From JAQTNA01 sp043743785 (GTDB lineage: Bacteria > Pseudomonadota > Gammaproteobacteria > Burkholderiales > Rhodocyclaceae), in the NCBI GenBank assembly GCA_043743785.1, contig JAYTVW010000141.1, positions 36,614-100,613 of the forward strand: a stretch of 64,000 nt of DNA, written 5' to 3'. The position numbers were made by a program, and so were the translations under genes. Shown piece by piece: positions 56,585-64,000 of the stretch (position 1 is its first letter; each line of letters starts with the position of its first letter). The notes beneath the pieces are model-generated. The model was not told the origin of the DNA. It ran no database searches and saw only the letters and a program-made list of their open reading frames with translations.

Positions 56585-57903
56585 GTCGGCCGTCCCTCCG
56601 CTGTAGAGGCGGCGCCTGCGGGCGCCGCCTCCGTCTTGAAGTAGCGCAACAGCACCGGACGCAAGTCCCGCGCCAACGCCTGGGTGGGTGCGCTCGCGAT
56701 GCGCGCATGCAGCGTCGGCGCGACGGCCTTGAAGGCCACAACTACCTTCGGATCGAAATGCCGCCCGGCCTCCTGGGCGAGGATGTCCAGGGCCTCGGCC
56801 AATGGCAGAGCGGACTTGTAAGGCCGCGCAGACGTGAGCGCATCGAACACATCGATCACGGCGAAGATGCGCGCGAGTCGGGGAATGGCCTCGCCCGCCA
56901 GGCCATCGGGGTAGCCCGCGCCGTCAAAACGTTCGTGGTGATGGCGGATGATGACGCTGGCGCCCTTCATCCAGGCGTTCCCCGCCACGATGTCGAGACC
57001 CAGGCGCGCATGGGTTTTCATGATCTCGAACTCCTCCGCGGTCAATTTGCCGGGCTTCAGCAGAATGCGGTCCGGGATGCCGATCTTGCCCACGTCGTGC
57101 AGAAAGGCGCCTGCCATCAGATCCGGAATTTCGCCGGCGGGCACGCCCATGGCTTCCGCCAGGGCGACGGCGTAGAGCGTGACACGGTAGTTGTGGGCGT
57201 CCGTGTCGGAATCCCGCTTGGCGACGGCGTTGCCCAGCGAACGGATGAGGGAGATGTTCGCTTCCAGGAGCCGGTGGGTGAGGTGGTTGGAACGCTTCAG
57301 CATGGCCAGCAGCAGCGGGTACAACAGGATGGCCGTGGCCAACACCGCCGCCGCGACCGTCAAGGCCTCGTTGCGCATCTGCGCCCGTTCATGCTGCAGC
57401 GTTGCCGGGTCGAGCCGGTAGATGCCCTCCAGATAGCCGGCGACGCTGCCGCCATCGCCCTGGAGTGGCAGAATCACCTGAATCAGGCGTTCGCCATCCA
57501 CCGCCAGCCAATGGCGGCGGCTCTCGCCCGCCCCGGGCCACGCGTGCGTGCGGGATTTAATCGGCGCCGTGAAGGCCGCGGGTACATCGGCCCACGTTTC
57601 GTACATGAGCTTGCCTTGCTGGCCGAAAACCAGGATGCCGATGAAGCGGCTGCGATCCAGATTGTGCGTCAGGGCGGCATGGCCGTCGGGTACGGCGTTA
57701 CGCAGCAGCAACTGCATCGCCGGCGTGGCGAAATGGCTCGCCGCCGTGCCGGCGAGTTCCAGCGCCGCCTGCTCGGCGCGGCGGCTTTCGAGGAGATAGG
57801 ACGCGCCGCTCGCCAATAGGCCGATGGAGAGCGCGGCGACACCGAGCCGGCGCGCGAACATCCAGTGCAACTGGCGGGGGGTGCTGGGCAGCGAATTCGT
57901 CAT
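56581..57903 (-). CDS. HD-GYP domain c-di-GMP phosphodiesterase with membrane sensor
   Basis: The 440-residue protein has two membrane helices (about 20-40 and 175-200) enclosing a periplasmic sensor, then an HD-GYP domain: DAHNYRVTLYAVALAEAMGV, GAFLHDVGKIGIPDRILLKP, IIRHHHERFDGAGYPDGLAG and RIFAVIDVFDALTSARPYK. The HD and GYP residues are all present, so it should hydrolyse c-di-GMP. It is convergent with copK. The periplasmic sensor may link metal stress to c-di-GMP; this is inference. Confidence 0.9.
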   Translation of the reverse strand: MTNSLPSTPRQLHWMFARRLGVAALSIGLLASGASYLLESRRAEQAALELAGTAASHFATPAMQLLLRNAVPDGHAALTHNLDRSRFIGILVFGQQGKLMYETWADVPAAFTAPIKSRTHAWPGAGESRRHWLAVDGERLIQVILPLQGDGGSVAGYLEGIYRLDPATLQHERAQMRNEALTVAAAVLATAILLYPLLLAMLKRSNHLTHRLLEANISLIRSLGNAVAKRDSDTDAHNYRVTLYAVALAEAMGVPAGEIPDLMAGAFLHDVGKIGIPDRILLKPGKLTAEEFEIMKTHARLGLDIVAGNAWMKGASVIIRHHHERFDGAGYPDGLAGEAIPRLARIFAVIDVFDALTSARPYKSALPLAEALDILAQEAGRHFDPKVVVAFKAVAPTLHARIASAPTQALARDLRPVLLRYFKTEAAPAGAASTAEGRPT

Positions 57904-58045
57904 TTGGGCGCCTTATCTGGGGTTGAAAGTGAGCAGGTGCCATCGTGCGCTCCTGCCCCGTCGCACGCTACCGATTCCCGGGGACCTCCTGTCCATTCTG
58001 CCGTAGTCCGGTGACGTCTCGAGCAACGCGGACTTGACCGTCCGC

Positions 58046-58288
58046 TCAGCCGTTCTTGATGAGCAGTGCTTTGATCGGGTCCATGGGGCCGACCTCGTGC
58101 CACCTGTCGCTGCTTCCGCTTGCCGGGGCGGCATGGCAGCAGCCATGGTTGCACTCGATGACCCAGCGCTTCATCAAGACCTTCTGACAGTAGGAGAACC
58201 GGACGGCCTTGGGGTCGCAGCCCACGGCCTCGGCAAGTAACCGGCAGGAGCAACGATCGCCATGCTGGTCATGTTGACGGTGGGTCAT
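58046..58288 (-). CDS. Small Cys/His-rich protein
   Basis: The 80-residue product starts MTHRQHDQHGDRCSCRLLAE and continues with GCDPKAVRFSYC and ECNHGCCH. Eight Cys/His positions suggest metal binding. It has no signal peptide. No family recognised. A Met nine codons upstream is less likely. Confidence 0.55.
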   Translation of the reverse strand: MTHRQHDQHGDRCSCRLLAEAVGCDPKAVRFSYCQKVLMKRWVIECNHGCCHAAPASGSSDRWHEVGPMDPIKALLIKNG

Positions 58289-58340
58289 AGGAAATGTCCT
58301 GGTGAGTGCCGCCAATGCATCCGGGCCGCAGGGGCGCCGT

Positions 58341-59030
58341 TCAAGTCAGCTTTTGAAACAACTCGGCCATCATCTTGTAGTGGTTGCTGGCCCGATCCAG
58401 GGAAAACTCGTACATCAGCGTGTTCTCGGCAAACTTGGCCCGCTCCACATCCATTTCGACCGTATTGCCGTCTACGCTGGCCTGGCTGGGGACGTGGTAT
58501 TTGAGCGGATACGGCAGCTGGGAATTCGCCGCCTGGCCGGCGATATGGCCGGCTGCCGTCGTCGCCAGGGTCAGGGGCTGGCGTTGGGCGGTCGCCTGGG
58601 CCATTTGCAGGGCTTCCTGGACATCGATGTCCACCGCCTTGTAGCCCGGCGTGTCGGCATTGGCGATGTTGGAGGCGATCAACTGCTGGCGATAGGCGCG
58701 CAGCCCGAGCGCGACCTCCTGGAACTGGTGGCCGGCGGCGTGCGACGCCGCCAGGGCAATATGGCCGGGGTGGGGATCGCCGCCGGGTAAGGTGAGCGCA
58801 CCGCCGCCATGGGTGCCGTGGGGCGCAGCATCCGGCGCACCGCCGCCGTGGCTGCCATGGGCGGCACCGGCCGCGGCCGTCTGGCCGACCGCTTGGGCGA
58901 GGGCGTCCGCAAAGGAGACGGTGCCGCCGCCATTCGCCAGCGCACCCAGCCCGGCGCCATGGGGGCCATGGCCGCCGCCCGCCGGCGGCTGAACAGGCGG
59001 CAAATTTCCGATGTCGGTGGCGGGAGGCAT
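58341..59030 (-). CDS. FlgB-like rod protein with His-rich N-terminal extension
   Basis: The C-terminal 130 residues match FlgB: GLRAYRQQLIASNIANADTP, GYKAVDID, then TVEMDVERAKFAENTLMYEF. FlgB normally has about 135 residues; here about 95 extra N-terminal residues carry Gly/His repeats (HGPHGAG, AHGSHGGG, PHGTHGGG, DPHPGH). No other flagellar gene is adjacent, so it is an orphan. Metal binding by the extension is inferred. It is 18 bp after a phasin-like gene. Confidence 0.75.
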   Translation of the reverse strand: MPPATDIGNLPPVQPPAGGGHGPHGAGLGALANGGGTVSFADALAQAVGQTAAAGAAHGSHGGGAPDAAPHGTHGGGALTLPGGDPHPGHIALAASHAAGHQFQEVALGLRAYRQQLIASNIANADTPGYKAVDIDVQEALQMAQATAQRQPLTLATTAAGHIAGQAANSQLPYPLKYHVPSQASVDGNTVEMDVERAKFAENTLMYEFSLDRASNHYKMMAELFQKLT

Positions 59031-59048
59031 GGCCGTCGACCTAGGCGC

Positions 59049-59363
59049 TCATGCGGCCGGCGTCGTACCCGCCGCGATTTTGCGCAGGCTGGCCTGCCAT
59101 TGCGTCTGGAATTCCGTGCCGCACGCCAGCCAGGACTGCCAGTGGGCGGCGGCCACGCGGCCGATGCCAACACCCACGCCCGTGACATCGCCGCGCAACA
59201 GCAATTCACGATTCGCTTCGGCCTGGGCCAGGCCCGCGCGCACGGCTTCCGCATTCATCGCCGTCAGCCGCTCCCCGAAACCGAAACCGATCCCCCACAG
59301 TTCGAGGGCATGGTCGAGTTGTGACTGGCAGTGCGCTGTCAGGCCATCAACGGATGCTTTCAT
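59049..59363 (-). CDS. Phasin-like helical protein
   Basis: The 104-residue, Ala-rich helical product (LTAHCQSQLDHALELWGIGF, AMNAEAVRAGLAQAEANREL) resembles phasin-type proteins that coat PHA granules or bind metals. Homology is weak by eye. It is the first gene of a pair with the FlgB-like gene. Confidence 0.5.
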   Translation of the reverse strand: MKASVDGLTAHCQSQLDHALELWGIGFGFGERLTAMNAEAVRAGLAQAEANRELLLRGDVTGVGVGIGRVAAAHWQSWLACGTEFQTQWQASLRKIAAGTTPAA

Positions 59364-59388
59364 TTCCTACTCCTTCAGGCTAAACCGG

Positions 59389-59412
59389 CCGCTACGTCGG
59401 CTGCCGTAGCGG
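59389..59412 (-). terminator. Hairpin between TorF porin and phasin-like genes
   Basis: CCGCTACG and CGTAGCGG pair perfectly over 8 bp with an 8-nt loop. It follows the porin gene in the direction of transcription. There is no T-run, so termination would be weak or factor-dependent. Confidence 0.45.
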
Positions 59413-59456
59413 TCTAAAACGGATTCAATTCAGCCGAACACGTCAGAACCCTCAAC

Positions 59457-60344
59457 TCAGAACGTCTTGCCCGCCGACAACACCAGCCGCTCACGCCCGA
59501 TGTTCTTGCCAAACGCGTTCATGTAGGCCGTGGTGTTGCCATCGGGCGCCGTGTGCCGGGTATTGGCATAGCTCCAGGCGAGGCCGACGTTGAAGCCCTT
59601 GTATTCCTTGGCGAGGCCCAGGCGGTAGTCGGTGTAGTCGAAGAAGCTGTTGTCGCCGCCGGAGGCGCCCCAGTAGCCCACGTTGGGATTGCCCGGGTAG
59701 GTCTGCCGGCCGACGTGCGCCTGCAGGCTGACACCGCTCTGCCCGAGGGGAATCAGCGCCGTCAGATCCGCATAGCTTGCCCCTTTGGATTCATTGACGC
59801 CGAAGGTGTAGGTGCTGAGCGTCTTGGAATATTTGAAGGTCAGCCACTTGTAACCGAAGGCGCCGTAGGCCTCGGTCGTATCGGGCTTCCGGTAGGCGCC
59901 GAGATTGTCGAAGGTGCCCGGGTAGGCGTAGCGAATGAGCCCGACGTCGTAGCTCCAGTCGCCGGCGAAGGTGTTCTTGTAGCCGCCATAGAGATCCCAC
60001 TCCACGCTGGCCGCGTTGCTGGCGTCGGCCGCATAGGGCGCGCCAACGCTGCCCGGCGAGGCCAGCGAGACCGGCGCATTCTTGACGCCGGCGTTCTGGT
60101 CGGTGAACCAGGAGATATTGGAGAGCCAGGTCCCCGCATAGAAGCCCGAGGCGTGGGCATAATCCAGGCCGCCCTGGATGGCCGGTTTGCCGTTGGTCTG
60201 GGACAGGCCGCGAAAAACGTACTGGCTCACGAAGGCGACGTTAGCGGACACGGCATGCTCGGGCGTCGCAGCCGGCTCCGTGGTGTCGGCCAGGGCCGGT
60301 AGCGCTACGGCCACGAGACACGCGACGAGGATCTTGTTTTGCAT
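59457..60344 (-). CDS. TorF-family putative porin
   Basis: The 295-residue protein has a signal peptide (KILVACLVAVALPALA), then SANVAFVSQYVFRGLSQTNG, KPAIQGGLDYAHASGFYAGT, WLSNISWF and the C-terminal RERLVLSAGKTF, as in the Gcw_chp/TorF barrel family. It is found in outer membranes of proteobacteria, with unknown substrate. Its upstream region carries the sixth metal-responsive promoter. Confidence 0.87.
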   Translation of the reverse strand: MQNKILVACLVAVALPALADTTEPAATPEHAVSANVAFVSQYVFRGLSQTNGKPAIQGGLDYAHASGFYAGTWLSNISWFTDQNAGVKNAPVSLASPGSVGAPYAADASNAASVEWDLYGGYKNTFAGDWSYDVGLIRYAYPGTFDNLGAYRKPDTTEAYGAFGYKWLTFKYSKTLSTYTFGVNESKGASYADLTALIPLGQSGVSLQAHVGRQTYPGNPNVGYWGASGGDNSFFDYTDYRLGLAKEYKGFNVGLAWSYANTRHTAPDGNTTAYMNAFGKNIGRERLVLSAGKTF

Positions 60345-60712
60345 GGAGGACTCCCTGAAGAAAAACCTGCGTATTCACAGCCACCGGCCGCCGCCGACTG
60401 GACGCGCGCCGACCGGTGGTCATGGCGGGCTACGCCGGCGGCGGTGATCAGGGCGCACGCCGGCGGCTACGGCCACTCCGGTTACTCATCACCGGGCTCG
60501 CCGCGGTTGTCAGATTCGAGTATGCGACCGGGCCGCTGACCGACACATAACCCGCGCATTACAAATCCGTCACCGCGGCGTCAGGTACGCGATGGCAAAG
60601 ACACGGATGACATGGCACTGAATGTGGCGATGCGGTGAGCGCCGCCGAGGAGGGATCGGCTGCCACTCACCGCATCTAGGGATCAAGCCAGGGGCGCGTG
60701 CTGGAAAGGAAG
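60345..60712. other. Intergenic region with porin promoter
   Basis: Contains the sixth regulated promoter and the end of the cusA transcription unit. No gene is supported. Confidence 0.5.
60519..60572 (-). promoter_or_regulatory. Heavy-metal response-regulator promoter, copy 6
   Basis: On the minus strand: box TGACGGATTTGTAAT (60572-60558), 33 bp spacer, then CATACT (60524-60519). It is directed toward the TorF porin gene. Confidence 0.72.
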
Positions 60713-63664
60713 CTACGTCTCGAGCCCCCGCTTCAGGCGCCACTGCTTGACCAGGCCGTAGATGGCCGGGATCACCGCCAGGGTCAGGACGGTGGAGGAA
60801 ATCATGCCGCCGACCATGGGCGCGGCGATGCGGCTCATGACTTCCGAGCCAGCGCCGCGGCTCCACAGGATGGGCAAGAGGCCCGCCATGATGGCTACCA
60901 CCGTCATCATCTTCGGCCGCACCCGCTCCACCGCGCCTTCCATCACCGCTTCGTACAGATCGCCCACCACGGGGCTACGCCCCTCGGTGCGGCAGCGGGC
61001 CTTGACGTCCTCCCAGGCATGATCCAGATAGATGAGCATGATCACCCCGGTTTCCGCCGCCACACCGGCCAGGGCGATGAAGCCCACCGCCACGGCGACG
61101 GACAGGTTGTAGCCGAGCAGCCACATCAGCCACACCCCGCCCACCAGGGCAAACGGCACCGAGAGCATGACGATGAAGGTCTCCGTGAGGCGCCGGAAGT
61201 TCAGGTAGAGCAGCAGGAAGATCAGCAGCAAGGTTACCGGGATGACGACCTTCATCTTCTCGATGGCCCGCTCCATGTACTCGAACTGGCCGCTCCAGGT
61301 GATGTAGTAGCCCGGCGGGAACTTCACCTGGGCCGCCACCGCCTTCTTCGCATCGGCGACGTAGCCGCCGATATCGCGGTCGCGCAGGTCGACGTAGATG
61401 TAAGCGGAGAGCAAGGCATTTTCGGTGCGGATGCCCGGCGTGCCCTTGGCAATCTCCACCTTGGCCAGTTGCCCGAGCGGGATCATGGCGCCGTCCAGGG
61501 TCGGCACCAGCACCTCGCGGGCGATCTGTTGCGGGTCGGAGCGCAGTTCCCGTGGGTAGCGCACGGTCACGCCGAAGCGCTCGCGGCCTTCCACGGTCGT
61601 CGTCACCATCTCGCCGCCCAGCGCCGTGCCGATGACGTCCTGCAGATCGCCGACGGCGAGGCCGTAGCGGGCGAGTTGCGCCCGGTCCGGTTCGATGTTG
61701 AGGTAGTAGCCGCCGGTAATGCGCTCGGCGAAGGCGCTGGTGGTGCCCGGCACCTGCTTCACCACGGCCTCGATCTCCTTGGCGAGCTTTTCCATTTCCC
61801 CCAGGTCCTTGCCGAAGACCTTGATGCCAATCGGGGTGCGGATGCCGGTGGACAGCATGTCGGTGCGGGCTTTGATCGGCATGGTCCAGGCATTGGCGAC
61901 ACCGGGGAACTGCAACGCCTTGTCCAGCTCGGCAATCAGCTTGTCCATGGTCATGCCGGCGCGCCATTCAGATTCCGGTTTGAGGTTGATGACGGTCTCG
62001 AACATCTCGGTCGGGGCCGGATCGGTCGCGGTGTTGGCGCGCCCGGCCTTGCCGTACACCGAGGCGACCTCGGGGAAGCTCTTGATGAGCTTGTTTTGCG
62101 TCTGCAGCAACTCGGCCGCTTTGGTGATCGACATGCCGGGCAGCGATGCCGGCATGTAGAGCAACGTGCCTTCGTTGAGCGTTGGCATGAACTCGGAGCC
62201 GAGTCGGGATGCCGGGTAATACGAGATGCCCAGCACGGCCAGCGCCAAAAAAACAGTCACTTTTTTATAGCGCATCACGCTCGCAATGATGGGGCGATAG
62301 GCCCAAATGAGCACCCGGTTCACCGGGTTATTGGCCTCCGGCATGATCTTGCCGCGGATGAACAGCAGCATCAGCACCGGCACCAACGTGACCGACAGCA
62401 TGGCGGCCCCTGCCATGGAGAAAGTCTTGGTATAGGCCAGCGGCGAGAACAGCCGCCCCTCTTGCGCCTCCAGCGTGAACACCGGCAAAAACGACACGGT
62501 GATGATCAAGAGCGAGAAGAACAGCGCTGGCCCAACCTCCTTACACGCCGCCATCATGGCATTGGTCCGATCGGCGTTGCTGTGTTCCTCTGGCAGACGC
62601 TCCAAGTGCTTGTGCGCGTTCTCAATCATCACAATGGCGGCATCAATCATGGCACCAATGGCAATGGCGATACCGCCCAGGCTCATTAAATTGGAGTTCA
62701 TGCCCAGCAAGCGCATCGCAATGAAGGCGATCAGCACCCCTACTGGCAGCATCAAAATGGCCACCAGGGCGCTGCGCACATGCAGCAAAAACAAAAAGCA
62801 AACCAGTGCCACGATGATGGATTCCTCCAGCAGCGTACCCTTCAGGTTCTCAATGGCCCGGTGGATCAGTTCTGAACGGTCATACACCGTTTTGACGGTG
62901 ACACCGGGCGGCAATCCCGAGCCCAGTTCGTTAAGTTTGGTTTTGACATTGTGGATGACCTCCAGGGCATTCTGACCATAGCGGGCCATAGCAATGCCCG
63001 CCACTACTTCACCTTCGCCGTTGAGTTCGGTCACACCACGTCGCTCATCTGGAACCAATTCGACCCGTCCGATGTCACGCACCAGGACTGGTGTGCCTTT
63101 GTCGGCTTTCACCACCAGCAGCTCAATGTCCGACTTGCCACGCAAGTAGCCTTTGCCGCGCACCATGTATTCGGTTTCTGCCATTTCCACCGCGCGTCCA
63201 CCCACGTCGCGGTTCGAGTCGCGAATAGCTTGCGCCACTTTCATCAAGGGAATGCCATAGGAGCGAAGTTTGACCGGATCAACCGTCACCTGATAGGTCT
63301 GCACAAAGCCGCCAACAGAAGCGACCTCTGCCACACCCTGCGCCTTGGTGAGCTGGTAGCGCAAAAACCAATCCTGAATGCTGCGTAACTCAGCCAGGGT
63401 TTTGTCCTTGCCCAGCAGGGCGTACTGGTACACCCAGCCCACACCCGTGGCATCGGGGCCAATCTGGGGTGTGATGCCCTTGGGCATGCGCCCGGACGCA
63501 AAGTTCAGGTACTCCAGCACGCGCGAGCGCGCCCAATAGATGTCGGTGCCGTCTTCAAAGATGATGTAAACAAAGGACGCGCCAAAAAAAGAGAAGCCTC
63601 GCACCACCTTGGATTTAGGCACTGACAGCATAGCGGTGGTCAGCGGATAGGTGACCACCGCCAT
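60713..63664 (-). CDS. cusA: CusA/SilA-type heavy-metal RND efflux pump, 5'-truncated
   Basis: An inner-membrane proton-driven pump for Cu(I)/Ag(I) that works with CusB and CusC. Seen: VTYPLTTAMLSVPKSKVVRG, FSFFGASFVYIIFEDGTDIY, IAIGAMIDAAIVMIENAHKH (TM4 region with Asp/Glu), GSEFMPTLNEGTLLYMPASL, and a second permease half ending AIYGLVKQWRLKRGLE. Native CusA has about 1,040 residues; the first about 60 (TM1 and early porter) are missing, and the apparent start codon is created by the adjoining inverted copy. The gene thus looks broken at its 5' end by rearrangement or by misassembly. Confidence 0.85.
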   Translation of the reverse strand: MAVVTYPLTTAMLSVPKSKVVRGFSFFGASFVYIIFEDGTDIYWARSRVLEYLNFASGRMPKGITPQIGPDATGVGWVYQYALLGKDKTLAELRSIQDWFLRYQLTKAQGVAEVASVGGFVQTYQVTVDPVKLRSYGIPLMKVAQAIRDSNRDVGGRAVEMAETEYMVRGKGYLRGKSDIELLVVKADKGTPVLVRDIGRVELVPDERRGVTELNGEGEVVAGIAMARYGQNALEVIHNVKTKLNELGSGLPPGVTVKTVYDRSELIHRAIENLKGTLLEESIIVALVCFLFLLHVRSALVAILMLPVGVLIAFIAMRLLGMNSNLMSLGGIAIAIGAMIDAAIVMIENAHKHLERLPEEHSNADRTNAMMAACKEVGPALFFSLLIITVSFLPVFTLEAQEGRLFSPLAYTKTFSMAGAAMLSVTLVPVLMLLFIRGKIMPEANNPVNRVLIWAYRPIIASVMRYKKVTVFLALAVLGISYYPASRLGSEFMPTLNEGTLLYMPASLPGMSITKAAELLQTQNKLIKSFPEVASVYGKAGRANTATDPAPTEMFETVINLKPESEWRAGMTMDKLIAELDKALQFPGVANAWTMPIKARTDMLSTGIRTPIGIKVFGKDLGEMEKLAKEIEAVVKQVPGTTSAFAERITGGYYLNIEPDRAQLARYGLAVGDLQDVIGTALGGEMVTTTVEGRERFGVTVRYPRELRSDPQQIAREVLVPTLDGAMIPLGQLAKVEIAKGTPGIRTENALLSAYIYVDLRDRDIGGYVADAKKAVAAQVKFPPGYYITWSGQFEYMERAIEKMKVVIPVTLLLIFLLLYLNFRRLTETFIVMLSVPFALVGGVWLMWLLGYNLSVAVAVGFIALAGVAAETGVIMLIYLDHAWEDVKARCRTEGRSPVVGDLYEAVMEGAVERVRPKMMTVVAIMAGLLPILWSRGAGSEVMSRIAAPMVGGMISSTVLTLAVIPAIYGLVKQWRLKRGLET

Positions 63665-64000
63665 GCTGTCGGTGCCCAAATCCAAAGTGGTCCGTGGCTT
63701 CTCATTTTTTGGCGCGTCCTTTGTTTACATCATTTTTGAAGACGGCACCGACATTTATTGGGCACGCTCGCGCGTGCTGGAATACCTGAACTTTGCCTCC
63801 GGGCGCATGCCCAAGGGCATCACCCCCCAGATTGGACCCGATGCCACGGGTGTGGGCTGGGTGTACCAATATGCGTTGATCGGCAAAGACAAAACCCTGG
63901 CTGAACTGCGCAGCATTCAGGACTGGTTTTTGCGCTACCAGCTCACCAAGGCGCAGGGTGTGGCAGAGGTCGCTTCTGTTGGCGGCTTTGTGCAGACCTA
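63299..64000. repeat. Large inverted repeat of two cusA 5' regions
   Basis: The cusA reading frame on the minus strand (below about 63642) and a second cusA frame on the plus strand (from about 63652) form head-to-head arms of at least 340 bp, about 92% identical by eye, centred near 63647. Nearly all differences are synonymous. The repeat runs off the right edge. Confidence 0.85.
63651..64000 (+). CDS. cusA: Second, diverged cusA copy, partial at both ends
   Basis: The plus strand is open from the palindrome centre to the window edge and encodes TTAMLSVPKSKVVRGFSFFG, then YIIFEDGTDIYWARSRVLEY and ALIGKDKTLAELRSIQDWFL. Its product differs from the minus-strand copy at only one position seen (Ile for Leu in ALIGK). 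It lacks the native N-terminus at the same codon as its partner. It has no start codon or ribosome site of its own in view. Confidence 0.8.
   Translation, partial: MTTAMLSVPKSKVVRGFSFFGASFVYIIFEDGTDIYWARSRVLEYLNFASGRMPKGITPQIGPDATGVGWVYQYALIGKDKTLAELRSIQDWFLRYQLTKAQGVAEVASVGGFVQT

Noticed and set aside
60698..62689. Long open frame antisense to cusA
   Set aside because: His/Gln/Arg-rich composition typical of the shadow of a GC-rich gene; cusA on the other strand is clear.
1..64000. tRNA, rRNA and CRISPR arrays
   Set aside because: None was seen by eye on either strand; a dedicated scan could not be run.

Overview
The window is GC-rich DNA of betaproteobacterial character. Most of it is accessory: a defence-like segment, a nested transposon, plasmid-type genes, and a copper/heavy-metal resistance island. 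The pointers to a betaproteobacterium (Rhodocyclales or Burkholderiales) are CopK- and CzcE-type proteins, a TorF-type porin and a NifQ-like gene. This assignment is inference from protein families remembered, not from a search. No rRNA, tRNA or CRISPR array was seen.

Layout. 1-2.8 kb: a lower-GC minus-strand cluster with Nmad2- and Nmad3-type nucleotide-modification genes, a frame-disrupted gene and the start of a restriction-like gene cut by the left edge. 3.15-4.2 kb: a PIN toxin and HTH antitoxin pair. 4.65-6.4 kb: an overlapping operon of two unknown genes, a serine recombinase and a small gene split by a transposon. 6,397-27,869: a complete 21.5-kb Tn3-family transposon with inverted ends and a perfect 5-bp target duplication (TGTCT). 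Removing it restores a 77-codon reading frame. Its cargo is a molybdenum (or tungsten) acquisition regulon: modABC, two TonB-dependent receptors, a FecCD/MolBC-type ABC transporter, a cytochrome c/SUOX-fold protein, a DUF2325 protein, a radical SAM enzyme with a CX5CX2C motif, a methyltransferase, a DUF364 protein, a NifQ-like protein and ModE. Three ModE-type boxes precede its three transcription units. A KilA-N gene, res region, tnpR and tnpA complete the element.

28-36 kb: a truncated SDR gene, a diguanylate cyclase, plasmid-type genes (H-NS-like, XRE, KfrA, tyrosine recombinase) and VapBC. 36-43.7 kb: copper-handling genes (DUF411, an HNHEC-repeat protein, DUF2933, ICMT-like, a Cu P-type ATPase, YHS and GAF proteins), interrupted by an IS1182-family element with a CTAG duplication. 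43.9-53.8 kb: a DUF6502-DUF5666-barrel operon divergent from a run with a repeat peptide, lipoprotein, PqqD-like, ATP-grasp, decarboxylase-like, barrel and urea-transporter/M23 fusion genes. This run could be an undescribed peptide-modification or metabolite pathway. 54-64 kb: CzcE, CopK, HD-GYP, a His-rich FlgB-like protein, a TorF porin and a 5'-truncated cusA facing a second diverged cusA copy head to head.

Six promoters in the metal island share one architecture: TKACR-N4-YGTAAT, then exactly 33 bp, then a -10-like hexamer. This suggests a common CopR/CusR-type response regulator encoded outside the window.
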